From Brachybacterium tyrofermentans (GTDB lineage: Bacteria > Actinomycetota > Actinomycetes > Actinomycetales > Dermabacteraceae): DNA of 33,787 nucleotides. Below the pieces are notes generated by a model. It was given only the letters and a program-made list of their open reading frames with translations. It was not told the origin of the DNA and did not search any database. How positions within the stretch are numbered: position 1 is the first letter of the stretch; the number at the start of each line of letters is the position of its first letter. Position numbers and translations under genes: made by a program. Below, piece after piece: positions 14,672-22,447 of the stretch. The stretch lies in assembly GCF_014897585.1 (NCBI RefSeq), contig NZ_JABUXW010000036.1, forward strand, positions 1-33,787. The letters run 5' to 3'.

Positions 14672-15552
14672 TGAGCAGCCCCTTGCGGTGAGGTTGAGCG
14701 AAGGGTGCGCAGGTCCTGTCGCTCGCCGAGCTGCCAGGTGTCGACGTCGCACCGTAAGTCGGAGCTGTTCCCCGTGGCCACCACCGTGCCATCGGCGAGG
14801 ATCCCGAGGGAGTGCGTCGAACCGGCGGCGACGGCCGTGACACCGCGCCACCCCTCGACGTCGCACTGCCAGTAGGTGTTGTCCCCGACGGCGCAGACGG
14901 TCCCGTCCTCCCGGAGCGCCAGAGTGTGATGGCTGCCGACGGCGAGGTCACGGATACCTCGCAGATGCTCGACTTCGCACGCACCCGACGCCGCCTCTCC
15001 GGTCGCGACGACCGTGCCGTCGTCCCGGAGGCCGACCGTGTGCAGGTACCCGGCGGAGATGCCGACCAGGTGCCGCCACGAGCCGACGAGGCATTGACCG
15101 CGCTGGTTGCTGCCGGTGGCGAGAGCCGTGCCATCGCTGCGCACAGCGACCGCGTGCCAGTCCCCGCACGCGACCGCGACGACGTCGCGCCAGCTGCTGA
15201 CGGCTCCCTGACCCTCGCCGGTCCGCCCAGCGGCCATCACGGTGCCGTCCGCGCGGAGCCCGAGCGTCGATCTCCACCCCGCCGCGAGAGCGGTGATGTC
15301 TCTCCAGTCGGAGACGTCGGTCTGGCCCGAGCCGTTCCAGCCGGTCGCGACGACCGTGCCGTCGGTGCGGAGTCCGACGGTGTGCGAGCGCCCCGTGTTG
15401 CGCGCCGTGTGCACGTTCCCTGCGGCGACGGCGATGACATCGCTCCAGCCCGACACGTCGCACTCACCCGCGAGGTCGCTGCCGGCGGCCAGGACCGTGC
15501 CGTCGGTGCGGCACGCGACGGAGTGGCGCCGACCTGCTGCGATCACGGACAT
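14668..15552 (-). CDS. RCC1-like seven-repeat beta-propeller protein
   Basis: A 294-residue protein made almost entirely of RCC1-type repeats of about 38 residues. I count seven units, each of the form VxAVAAGxxHTxGLRxDGTVVATGxNxxGQCDVxxWRD, beginning at residues 3, 39, 86, 124, 162, 200 and 238. Seven units would close one propeller. The second unit carries an extra segment of about nine residues (VHTARNTGRSHTV), apparently a local duplication of the HT motif. No signal peptide, so probably a cytoplasmic binding platform. GGAGG sits just before the ATG. It is coupled to the LysE exporter through a GTGA overlap and follows the membrane protein at 15593-16201 by 40 bases. Confidence 0.92.
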   Translation of the reverse strand: MSVIAAGRRHSVACRTDGTVLAAGSDLAGECDVSGWSDVIAVAAGNVHTARNTGRSHTVGLRTDGTVVATGWNGSGQTDVSDWRDITALAAGWRSTLGLRADGTVMAAGRTGEGQGAVSSWRDVVAVACGDWHAVAVRSDGTALATGSNQRGQCLVGSWRHLVGISAGYLHTVGLRDDGTVVATGEAASGACEVEHLRGIRDLAVGSHHTLALREDGTVCAVGDNTYWQCDVEGWRGVTAVAAGSTHSLGILADGTVVATGNSSDLRCDVDTWQLGERQDLRTLRSTSPQGAAQ

Positions 15553-15592
15553 GGCTGCCTCCGATCCGGGGCGAGGAGATCGATCGTACTGC

Positions 15593-16201
15593 TCAGGAGT
15601 AGCGCTGCTGCGCGGTGGTCAGCAGCCGTGCCAGCCGCTTCGGTCCCAGGACGTATTCGGATCTCACGAGGACCGTTCCAGGCTGTCGCCGGGACAGCCA
15701 CCGGGGAGGGCGGACGCCGGCCTCCGCATGCGCCTGCTCGAGCCGGTGCCGTGCTCGGGGTGTCATGGTGTAGACCACCGCGAGAGGACCCCGGAAGCGA
15801 CCGGCATTTCCTGTCCGAGGTGTTCCCACGTGCTGGATCTCGTCCCAACGGCGGGTCGTCGTCCGGGCGCTGCTGCGCCGCCGGGCCTCGGCGATCCCCG
15901 CTCGGGAGAGGTGGAGCTCATCGCCCCGCAGGAGAACGGCCACCGACGCGAGCGGCAGCAGGACGACGCACCCGATCACCCCGATGACGGATGCCCACGT
16001 CACGGGATGGATGAGCGCGGGAAGATGCTCGCCGGTCCGGATGAGCTGCTGGACGAAGAGGGCGAGCAGGACGAGCAGGCCGATGCCGACCATGACTCCC
16101 AGGCCGAGCATCCCGAGATCCATGGTGCGGGAGGTCCGGATCCGCACGATGCCACCGGCGTCCAGCTGCGCGATGCACTCGTGGAGTTCCAGGGCGGCCA
16201 T
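15593..16201 (-). CDS. membrane protein with two TM helices and a PH-like C-terminal domain
   Basis: A 202-residue protein. A short N-terminal segment (HECIAQLDAGGIVRIR) precedes two transmembrane helices at about 28-51 and 68-92. A cytoplasmic domain follows in which VLLRGDELHLSRAGIAEARRR and RRWDEIQHVGTPR resemble PH-like bacterial domains, and the protein ends TTAQQRYS. The layout matches the gene at 8814-9452, so the two may be distant paralogues. CACACT lies six bases before the ATG on the minus strand, fitting a leaderless start. It leads the run RCC1-like then LysE. Function unknown. Confidence 0.78.
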   Translation of the reverse strand: MAALELHECIAQLDAGGIVRIRTSRTMDLGMLGLGVMVGIGLLVLLALFVQQLIRTGEHLPALIHPVTWASVIGVIGCVVLLPLASVAVLLRGDELHLSRAGIAEARRRSSARTTTRRWDEIQHVGTPRTGNAGRFRGPLAVVYTMTPRARHRLEQAHAEAGVRPPRWLSRRQPGTVLVRSEYVLGPKRLARLLTTAQQRYS

Positions 16202-16228
16202 GCGCCCAGTGTGCCAGCAGGGCCCCGA

Positions 16229-17857
16229 TCAGCTCTCCGGGGTCAGGGTGCGGGTGTACTGCACATCGCCGTTGGCGTCGATCAGCTCGACGGTGAACGA
16301 CTCGCCCTGCGGGGCGATCTCGACCCGGCCGAAGAACTGGCCCTTCCCATCGCGCGGGGAGCCCATCGCAGGGCCCGCCTTCTGGAAGTCGACCTCGGGC
16401 CCGAAGGTCCCATCCATCTCGTTGGGCCCGAAGGAGCCGGAGTTGATGGGGCCGGCCACGAATTCCCAGAACGGGTCGAAGTCCGTGAAGGCGGCGCGCT
16501 CGGGGGAGTAGTGGTGGGCGGCGCAGTAGTGGACGTCCCCGGTGAGGAACACGATGTTCTTTGTCTTCTGCGTCTTGATCCCCGAGAGCAGGCGGGCCAG
16601 CTCGAGCTCGCGGCCCAGGGGCGCGCCGTTCTCCGCGTTGGCGATCGACTCCTGCCCCTCCCCGTCGGGGACCACGATGCCCAGCGGCAGATCGGCGAGG
16701 ATCACCTTCCACGTCGCCTGGGACCTGCGCAGCCCCTTCAGCAGCCACTGCAGCTGCTCCTCACCGAGCATCGAGGTCTCGTGCTGCTCCCGGCCGTCGG
16801 TGTTCTCGCTCTTGTCCGTGCGCATGTCGAGGACGAACACATCCAGGTCGGGGCCGCGCTCGATGAGTCGGTAGATGCGCTCCGGCTCGAAGCCGGATCC
16901 CGGGGACAGGGCGCGCACATCGGCGATCGGCTGGTACTCCTGCCAGGCGCGCCTGCCCCGGGCGGCGAGGGTGTTCACGTCGCGCACCGTGTACTTCTCG
17001 TCCTCGAGGATCTCACCGGCCCACCAGTTGTTGGTGGTCTCGTGGTCGTCCCAGGTGGCGATGACCGGGACCTCGGCGTACATCGCGCGGATGTTGTCGT
17101 CCTGGAGGTTGTAGCTGTGGCGGCCCCGGAACTCCGTGAGGGTCTCCGCGACCTTCGAGACCTCCTCGGTGACCAGGTTGCGCCAGATCGCACCGTCGGG
17201 CTCCTCGAGCGTCTCCGCGATCGGGCCGTCGGCATAGATGGTATCGCCGGCGTGGAGGAAGAAGTCCGGGGCGACGGCGCGCATCGCCTCGTAGCCGAAC
17301 ATGCCTCCGACGTCAGGGTTGATGCCGTAGCCCTGGCCCGCGGTGTCGGCCGTCCACACGAAGGTCTGTGCGCCGTCGGAGCGGTCTCCCGGCGCGGTGC
17401 TGAAACGTCCGGAGCCGACCTCGCCGCGGTGCCCGTTCTCGTCCTCGAAGAACAGCTCGGTCTCGAAGGTCGTGCCGGCCGGAAGCTGCTTCGCGCTGAT
17501 CCGCGCGGTGAAGTCGGTCTCCGCGCTGGCCCACGGGCCGCGCAGCGAGATCGGTCGGCCGTCCGCGCCGGCGCCCTTCCCGCGCCGGCTGCGGCCGGCG
17601 GTGAGGCGCTTGCCGTCGGCGTCCAGGGCGTGGAGCACGGCGTGGAGCCGCCCCTCGCCCGAGGCGCGGGACCACAGCACCGCGGAGCTCGAGGTGACGT
17701 CCCCGGTCTGGAGGCCGGAGGGGAGCGTCAGCCGCGACGACCCGGGACGGGCGGGCGCGGCGGAGGCGGCACCGGCCACGGGGAGCGTGGTGGCGAGAGC
17801 CGCTGCGGCGGCTCCTCGCAGCAGGGTCCGACGGTTCGGGGCGGTGAAGCTGTCCAT
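16229..17857 (-). CDS. phoD: PhoD-family alkaline phosphatase, Tat-exported
   Basis: A 542-residue secreted phosphodiesterase/phosphatase of the PhoD family. The N-terminus NRRTLLRGAAAAALATTLPVAGAASAAPA is a Tat signal with twin arginines and an Ala-X-Ala cleavage site. A PhoD N-terminal domain follows (QTGDVTSSSAVLWSRASG). The metallophosphatase core contains VWTADTAGQGYGIN, FFLHAGDTIYADGPI, VIATWDDHETTNNWW and VFLTGDVHYCAAHHYS, which supply the metal-binding Asp, Asn and His residues. It should cut phosphate esters or wall teichoic-like polymers outside the cell during phosphate need. The ATG at 17857 is preferred over the GTG at 17890 as the better Tat start; both are in frame. No Pho box was identified. 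Confidence 0.93.
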   Translation of the reverse strand: MDSFTAPNRRTLLRGAAAAALATTLPVAGAASAAPARPGSSRLTLPSGLQTGDVTSSSAVLWSRASGEGRLHAVLHALDADGKRLTAGRSRRGKGAGADGRPISLRGPWASAETDFTARISAKQLPAGTTFETELFFEDENGHRGEVGSGRFSTAPGDRSDGAQTFVWTADTAGQGYGINPDVGGMFGYEAMRAVAPDFFLHAGDTIYADGPIAETLEEPDGAIWRNLVTEEVSKVAETLTEFRGRHSYNLQDDNIRAMYAEVPVIATWDDHETTNNWWAGEILEDEKYTVRDVNTLAARGRRAWQEYQPIADVRALSPGSGFEPERIYRLIERGPDLDVFVLDMRTDKSENTDGREQHETSMLGEEQLQWLLKGLRRSQATWKVILADLPLGIVVPDGEGQESIANAENGAPLGRELELARLLSGIKTQKTKNIVFLTGDVHYCAAHHYSPERAAFTDFDPFWEFVAGPINSGSFGPNEMDGTFGPEVDFQKAGPAMGSPRDGKGQFFGRVEIAPQGESFTVELIDANGDVQYTRTLTPES

Positions 17858-17945
17858 CGCGCCAGTGAACTCCGTCGTCGTGACGCGCACATGTCCTCGG
17901 CGTGAATGGCCGGGGGTGCGCCTCGGGCGCGATGCGCGATCGGTG

Positions 17946-18494
17946 TCAGGATCGTCCGGCCGACGGGGCCAGTCCGGACATCATGACGTCGAGGAGGAGA
18001 TCCCGGTCGTGGCCGTCCCCGAGGCGCACGGCGTGCTCGACGCCGCACACGAGGCGCTGCACCTGGTCGATCCTGATCCCTGGACGGACCGCGCCGGCGG
18101 CGATCGCGTTCGTGAGCGCTGACTCCGCGAGGCCGAACAGCTCCTCCCGGAGGGTGTGCGCCTCGGCCGAGACCTCGTCCGACAGCAGGATGGTCTGGAG
18201 GCCCTGGTGCTCGAGCTGCTGCGTCGCCGTCGTGCGGATGAGGAGGGTGAAGGCGGCGGCGGGCTCGGGCTCGGCGGCCGCGGCCCGAGCCATGTCGACG
18301 AGCGTCTCGAGGGCGTCCAGGGTGAGCGCCTCGACGAGCACGGTCACGCTCGGGAAATGTCGGTAGACGGTCGCGACGCCGACGCCCGCCGCATGGGCGA
18401 CGTCATTCAGCCGCAGCTCGTCGATGGGCTGGCGGCGAGCGGCGTCGAGAATCCTGGCGCGGGAGCGCGCAGCGTCCGATCGAAGCGTCGTCAT
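17946..18494 (-). CDS. TetR family regulator
   Basis: A 182-residue TetR-type repressor. The N-terminal HTH is RARILDAARRQPIDELRLNDVAHAAGVGVATVYRHFPSVTVLVEAL, and a helical ligand-binding domain follows with a C-terminal AVRLGDGHDRDLLLDVMMSGL. The ATG is preceded at six bases by TACGAT (18501-18506), so the mRNA should be leaderless. It is divergent from the SDR gene at 18579; the shared gap contains a perfect inverted repeat with 10-base arms (18522-18554). The most likely role is to repress itself and that SDR until a small inducer binds. Inducer unknown. Confidence 0.93.
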   Translation of the reverse strand: MTTLRSDAARSRARILDAARRQPIDELRLNDVAHAAGVGVATVYRHFPSVTVLVEALTLDALETLVDMARAAAAEPEPAAAFTLLIRTTATQQLEHQGLQTILLSDEVSAEAHTLREELFGLAESALTNAIAAGAVRPGIRIDQVQRLVCGVEHAVRLGDGHDRDLLLDVMMSGLAPSAGRS

Positions 18495-18521
18495 GGCGGC
18501 ATCGTACCCGATGTGGATCAA

Positions 18522-18554
18522 CTATCCGCTTTGGGTGTACGCTCAAGCGGATAG
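18522..18554. promoter_or_regulatory. operator candidate for TetR/SDR divergon
   Basis: Perfect arms CTATCCGCTT (18522-18531) and AAGCGGATAG (18545-18554) flank a 13-base spacer. The repeat is 27 bases before the TetR start and 24 before the SDR start, covering the likely -35 of the regulator. The symmetry fits a TetR dimer pair. Confidence 0.65.
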
Positions 18555-18578
18555 CTCATCCGAATCGAGGAGAAGCTC

Positions 18579-19505
18579 ATGACCTGGAACCCTGCCCGGC
18601 TGCCCGATCTCACCGGCCGCGTCTACGCGGTCACGGGCGCGACCGGGGGCATCGGCTACTTCGCGGCCGAGCAGCTCGCCTCGGCCGGGGCCGAGGTGGT
18701 CCTGGCCTCCCGGTCGCCGGAGAAGATCGAGGTCGCCGCGAGGGCGATCCGCGGGCAGGTGCCCCGAGCGGTGACGAGTGGGGTCGCCGTCGATCTCGTC
18801 TCGCTGGCGTCGGTCCGTGAGGGCGCCGAACAGCTTTCCGTGCTGCCACGCCTGGACGGCATCTTCCTCAACGGCGGTCCGATGCACTTCTCGGCCCGGG
18901 AGACGACCGAGGACGGCCTGCCGCTGATGGTCGGGGCTCACACGGTGGCGAACGTCGCCCTCGTCGCCGGGATCCTGTCGGCGCGCGCCGAGGATCCGGG
19001 TGTCCCTCTCCGGGTCGTGCATGCCTCGACCGGCTTCGTCCAGCGGTTCCGCAGGGACATCTCCCGGCCGCGTCCGGCGCCCCGCACCGGCATCGGGGCC
19101 TATGTCGACGCGAAGACCCGCACCGAGGTGTTCGCCTATGAGCTCGACCGTCGTGCCCGCGCCGCCGGACTGCCGATCGCGTCGATCCTCACGCGTCCGG
19201 GCGTCGGGGTCGACGCCAAGACGCCGGAGCGACCGGGGATCAGAGATTCCAGCGTCGCCTACCGGCGCAATCCGTACACGCCGTGGGCGCAGGGGAAAGA
19301 CGCGGCGGCGTGGTCGGGTGTGCGCGCGCTCGTCGATCCGGACGCCACAGGCGGGGAGTTCTACGGGCCGAAGCGCGTGGCCGGGCCTCCGGTCCGGCTC
19401 GACCCGTCAGTGCACACTGCCCGCCCGGGAGCTGACGTCGCGGAACGGATCTGGGCCGAGCTCGAAGAGCTCGCGGGCGTGACCCTGCCTGTCCCACGGG
19501 GCTGA
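18579..19505 (+). CDS. SDR family oxidoreductase (extended, regulated by TetR)
   Basis: A 308-residue SDR of the retinol-dehydrogenase-like type. The cofactor loop is TGATGGIG (residues 19-26), Asp72 contacts adenine, and the NNAG position reads LNGG. The catalytic residues are Ser150 (VVHASTGF), Tyr175 and Lys179 (GAYVDAKT). The C-terminal part contains FYGPKRVAGPPVRL, typical of this subgroup. NAD(P)(H)-dependent; substrate unknown. GAGGAGAAG lies immediately before the ATG. It is divergent from the TetR gene and probably controlled by it through the palindrome at 18522-18554. Confidence 0.92.
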   Translation: MTWNPARLPDLTGRVYAVTGATGGIGYFAAEQLASAGAEVVLASRSPEKIEVAARAIRGQVPRAVTSGVAVDLVSLASVREGAEQLSVLPRLDGIFLNGGPMHFSARETTEDGLPLMVGAHTVANVALVAGILSARAEDPGVPLRVVHASTGFVQRFRRDISRPRPAPRTGIGAYVDAKTRTEVFAYELDRRARAAGLPIASILTRPGVGVDAKTPERPGIRDSSVAYRRNPYTPWAQGKDAAAWSGVRALVDPDATGGEFYGPKRVAGPPVRLDPSVHTARPGADVAERIWAELEELAGVTLPVPRG

Positions 19506-19623
19506 GCGCGGACTGCGCGCAGGGCTGCGCGGGACGACGAGACCGCGCCCCCGGCTCCGGCCCCGCTCCCTGTCCCCGTCCCTATGACAGGTCGTCGCGC
19601 GCAGCCGTCGCTACGATGACTGC

Positions 19624-19908
19624 ATGAGCCACAGCTCCGACACCGATCCGTCCGACGCCCGCGCGAGGGAGCTCAGCCGCCAGCGGCAGGAGCAGATGAG
19701 CAGATTCTTCGTCGCGTTCGCCGTCGTGGAGGGGCTTCTGCTCGCCGTGAGCGTGATCGCCATCTACGTGCTCGAGCTGATCGACCCGGAGCTGGGCGTC
19801 TGGGTGCTCATCGGCATCGCCGTGCTCGGCGGAACGGTGCTCAGCACGTACATCCTCAGCACGAACCGTCGCAACCAGCGCGAGCTGGACAAGCCCGACC
19901 TGAGCTGA
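19624..19908 (+). CDS. small two-helix membrane protein
   Basis: A 94-residue protein. A polar N-terminus rich in Arg, Ser and Gln (RARELSRQRQEQMSR) is followed by two transmembrane helices at about 28-50 and 58-78, then a basic tail (TNRRNQRELDKPDLS). The family is unknown to me. The ATG is six bases from TACGAT (19612-19617) and lacks a ribosome site, so a leaderless transcript is likely. It lies immediately before a decayed acetyltransferase fragment. Confidence 0.72.
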   Translation: MSHSSDTDPSDARARELSRQRQEQMSRFFVAFAVVEGLLLAVSVIAIYVLELIDPELGVWVLIGIAVLGGTVLSTYILSTNRRNQRELDKPDLS

Positions 19909-19911
19909 GCG

Positions 19912-20062
19912 ACGGCCTGGACCGTCCGCGACGACGTCGGCACCGCGATCTTCTCCGCCATCGAGGCCGACGCCCTTGCTCTCGGGGTGCGGCTGCTGGA
20001 GGTGAAGACGCTTGGGGCCTCGGGCCCCGACCCCGCCTACGCCCGCACTCACCGCGCCGTTC
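19912..20062 (+). pseudogene. GNAT N-acetyltransferase C-terminal fragment
   Basis: This stretch reads in one plus-strand frame as RDDVGTAIFSAIEADA then LALGVRLLEVKTLGAS then GPDPAYARTHRAV. That resembles the central and late acetyl-CoA-binding part of GNAT acetyltransferases, whose common form is VGTALF..E..A..LG...LEVKTLG.S..DP.Y..TR. There is no start codon, no N-terminal half, and the final strands are missing; the frame runs on to a stop at 20095-20097 inside the SDR gene. It is a truncated remnant, probably left after deletion or rearrangement. Confidence 0.65.
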
Positions 20063-20918
20063 AGGTCGGCCAGACCAGGCCCCCATCGGCGCCGTAGGAC
20101 TCCTTCCGTGCCGCATAGGCGAGCGCGGCATGGCCCGGCGCGTCCTCACCGATCAGCACTCGGAGAGGGTGGTCGGGGTCTCCGAGGTGGGCGAGCAGGG
20201 CGTCGGCCGCCACAGCCGGGTCCGCATCGGTCGGGGAGGTGTCGGGGTCCGCAGCCGGCCAGGGCACATCGGCGGCGCCGAACAGTGCGGTGCGCAGGTC
20301 GTCGTACTCGGCCCGTGGAGCGGCGAACGGCATGCTCGACCCTACCCAGTCCGTCGCGAATCCGCCGAGCTGAGCGATCGTCGTCCGGATCCCGAACTGC
20401 CCGACCTCGCCGGCGAGTGCCTCGGTGAATCCCTCGAGCGCCCACTTCCCCGCGTTGTACAGCCCGAACAATGGCATCGCCCCGATCGCTCCGACGGTCG
20501 AGATCTGCACGATGTCGCCTCCTCCTCGGGCGCGCAGGTGAGGGATGGCGGCCCGGCTCACCCACAGTGCGCCGAAGAGGTTCAGGTCGAGATGGTCGCG
20601 GGCAGCCTGCTCCTCGATCTCTTCCAGGGCGCCGACGAAACCGGTCCCGGCATTGTTGACGACGACGTCGAGCCCGCCGAAGGCCCGAGCGGCCGCCTCG
20701 ACGGCCGGCGCGACCGCGGCAGCATCGCGGACGTCGAGCACGATCTCGCGAACCGATCCGGGGAACTCGGTCAGGAGATCTGCCATCGCCCCGGTGCGCC
20801 GCACCGTGCCGACGACGCGATCGCCGTGGGCCAGTGCGGCGTGGGCGAAAGCGCGACCGAGCCCGCGGCCGGCGCCGGTGATGAGCCAGATTCTGGACGG
20901 GGAAGGGGACGACTTCAT
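20061..20918 (-). CDS. SDR family oxidoreductase (classical)
   Basis: A 285-residue classical SDR with the glycine loop TGAGRGLG (14-21) and NNAG at 88-91. The tetrad is Asn113, Ser140 (VQISTVG), Tyr154 and Lys158 (LYNAGKWALEGF). The C-terminal extension of 80 or so residues (LLAHLGDPDHPLRVLIGEDA) is typical of the group related to 3-oxoacyl/retinol dehydrogenases. GAGGAG precedes the ATG. It is divergent from the TetR gene at 21017, and the gap carries two copies of the same palindromic motif, so this enzyme is probably induced by the regulator's ligand. Substrate unknown. Confidence 0.92.
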   Translation of the reverse strand: MKSSPSPSRIWLITGAGRGLGRAFAHAALAHGDRVVGTVRRTGAMADLLTEFPGSVREIVLDVRDAAAVAPAVEAAARAFGGLDVVVNNAGTGFVGALEEIEEQAARDHLDLNLFGALWVSRAAIPHLRARGGGDIVQISTVGAIGAMPLFGLYNAGKWALEGFTEALAGEVGQFGIRTTIAQLGGFATDWVGSSMPFAAPRAEYDDLRTALFGAADVPWPAADPDTSPTDADPAVAADALLAHLGDPDHPLRVLIGEDAPGHAALAYAARKESYGADGGLVWPT

Positions 20919-20932
20919 CGTGCACTCCTCGT

Positions 20933-20953
20933 GACGAGACGGGTCGTCTCGTC
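20933..20953. promoter_or_regulatory. TetR operator 1 (perfect palindrome)
   Basis: Arms GACGAGACG (20933-20941) and CGTCTCGTC (20945-20953) form a perfect palindrome with a 3-base centre GGT, just upstream of the SDR start. It fits a TetR dimer site blocking the SDR promoter. Confidence 0.75.
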
Positions 20954-20977
20954 AGTATCGAAGGGGTGCGACGTCCT

Positions 20978-20998
20978 GTCAAGACGGTGCGTCTCGTC
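20978..20998. promoter_or_regulatory. TetR operator 2 (imperfect copy)
   Basis: The same layout as operator 1: core arms AGACG and CGTCT around a 3-base GTG centre, with the right arm CGTCTCGTC intact. It lies in front of the regulator's own -10 (TACGGT, 21005-21010), consistent with autorepression. Confidence 0.65.
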
Positions 20999-21016
20999 TC
21001 GTTGTACGGTGGGCGC

Positions 21017-21694
21017 ATGAATCCTGCGTCTGAAGAGTTCACCGCGAAGGGATCCGTGCAGCGTGCAGGTGATTCGCGAGGTGCTGCCGCTCGACCCTCG
21101 GGAGCGTCTCCAGACGTCGCCCGACGCAGCGACCGCGCTCGCCGGGCGATCCTCGCGGCCACGCGCGACCTCGTCGCCGAGGTCGGCTACTCCCGGCTGA
21201 GCATCGAAGGGATCGCGAGCGCCGCCGGGGTCGGGAAGCAGACCATCTACCGCTGGTGGCGGTCGAAGGCCGAAGTCCTGTTCGATGCGATCCTGGACGT
21301 GAACTCCGAGCCCGACGGGGTGGTCGCGCTCCCGGACACCGGAGACCTCGAGGCGGATCTGAGGACCGTGCTGCGGGGCGCTGTCGCCGAGCTGGACGAC
21401 CCGGCGACCGACCGTCTCCAGCGGGCCGTCACGGCCGAGATCCAATCCGACCCCGCGCTCGCCGAGGAGCTCGTGCGACGCCTGCTGGGGCCGCAGCTGA
21501 CGGCGACCGCGGTGCGGCTCCGGAGTGCGATCGACACCGGCCAGATCGACCGGACCGTGGATCCGTCGTTGGCGACGGAGCTGCTGTTCGGGCCGATCTT
21601 CCATCGGTGGCTGCTGCGCACCGCAGAGCTTGACGACGCGTTCGCCGACGGCCTCCTGGACCTGGTCCTGTCCGGGCTGCGGCCGCGCCCGTGA
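21017..21694 (+). CDS. TetR family regulator (second divergon)
   Basis: A 225-residue TetR-type regulator with an unusual basic, disordered N-terminal extension of about 35 residues before the HTH. The HTH is RRAILAATRDLVAEVGYSRLSIEGIASAAGVGKQTIYRWWRSK. Its C-terminal ligand domain has the TetR_C_11-like sequence DLEADLRTVLRGAVAEL and ELLFGPIFHRWLL. TACGGT lies six bases before the ATG, so the mRNA is leaderless. It is divergent from the SDR at 20061. Two operator-like repeats separate them, and it probably represses both genes. Confidence 0.92.
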   Translation: MNPASEEFTAKGSVQRAGDSRGAAARPSGASPDVARRSDRARRAILAATRDLVAEVGYSRLSIEGIASAAGVGKQTIYRWWRSKAEVLFDAILDVNSEPDGVVALPDTGDLEADLRTVLRGAVAELDDPATDRLQRAVTAEIQSDPALAEELVRRLLGPQLTATAVRLRSAIDTGQIDRTVDPSLATELLFGPIFHRWLLRTAELDDAFADGLLDLVLSGLRPRP

Positions 21695-21713
21695 GGGGGA
21701 CCGTTCCGGCTCG

Positions 21714-21753
21714 CCTCCTGAGCCCGTCGGTCACCTCCTGAGCCCGTCGGTCA
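21714..21753. repeat. 20-bp tandem duplication
   Basis: Two identical 20-base units lie in direct tandem (21714-21733 and 21734-21753) downstream of the TetR gene. They look like a slippage or replication duplication in non-coding DNA. Confidence 0.9.
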
Positions 21754-21883
21754 CCTTCAGGTCCAGTCGGATACTGCGCCGGCCTGGCCCCGGGTACGGG
21801 TGCGGGCCGACGCCCTGACACGCAGGACGAATGTCCTTCTCAGGTCGGTACCGCTGGCTCTGCCGTGGGCCGCGCCGTCTCCG

Positions 21884-21915
21884 TAGCGTCGAAGACAGCC
21901 ATCGACGGTCGATGG
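21884..21915 (+). promoter_or_regulatory. candidate promoter and operator for DUF6069 operon
   Basis: A -10-like TAGCGT at 21884-21889 is followed by a perfect palindrome with arms CCATCGAC (21899-21906) and GTCGATGG (21908-21915) around a single G. The palindrome would sit at the start of the transcript, a good position for a repressor or response-regulator site. No clear -35 was found. Confidence 0.5.
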
Positions 21916-21940
21916 ATCCTTCGCACTCACGGAGCACGTC

Positions 21941-22447
21941 ATGTCGAACATCCCTCTGAATCCTCGGACCCCGCCGACGAGCGGCTTCACCGCGCAGCCT
22001 TCGCCGCCACCCTCACCTCGGGCCACCGCACGGCGGATCCGCCCTCGCGGCGCTGTTGCCGCCCTCGTCACCGCCGTCATCGGCGCGCTGCTGATCTGGG
22101 CCGTCGCGGTCCCGCTGGGCGGCCTCGATCTCGAACTGGCTGCTTCCGGGCAGAGCGTGGGCCCCGCCTCGATCATCGGGGCGGTCCTGATCGGCGGAGC
22201 GGCCGCCTGGCTGCTGCTCGCCCTTCTGATCCGACTCCGGCGCGGCCGGGCCTGGTGGACCGCCGTGGCGGTCGCGGTCCTGGTGCTGTCCCTGACCGGC
22301 CCGCCGCTCTCCGGCGCCGGAGGGGCCGTGCTCGTGACCCTGGAGCTGATGCACCTCGTGGTCGGGATCGTGCTGATCCTCGGCCTACGCCGAAGTGCTG
22401 TGCCGCATCTCGCGGCCCGGCGTACTGTGACTGCGGAGGCCTCATGA
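21941..22447 (+). CDS. DUF6069 family membrane protein
   Basis: A 168-residue membrane protein with a Pro/Thr-rich cytoplasmic N-terminus (about 1-35) and four transmembrane helices (about 38-58, 75-96, 106-124 and 132-150). The second half, GAVLVTLELMHLVVGIVLILGL, matches the DUF6069 arrangement. It is the first gene of an operon with the kinase and response regulator: the stop overlaps the kinase ATG by four bases (ATGA). GGAG sits 6 bases before the ATG. It may be the protein whose state the kinase senses, or an effector; this is inference from position. Confidence 0.88.
   Translation: MSNIPLNPRTPPTSGFTAQPSPPPSPRATARRIRPRGAVAALVTAVIGALLIWAVAVPLGGLDLELAASGQSVGPASIIGAVLIGGAAAWLLLALLIRLRRGRAWWTAVAVAVLVLSLTGPPLSGAGGAVLVTLELMHLVVGIVLILGLRRSAVPHLAARRTVTAEAS

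Noticed and set aside
15242..17905. 887-codon plus-strand frame opposite PhoD and the membrane protein
   Set aside because: It mirrors the PhoD, membrane-protein and RCC1-like genes, whose motifs are unmistakable. The antisense text is low complexity with no recognised domain.
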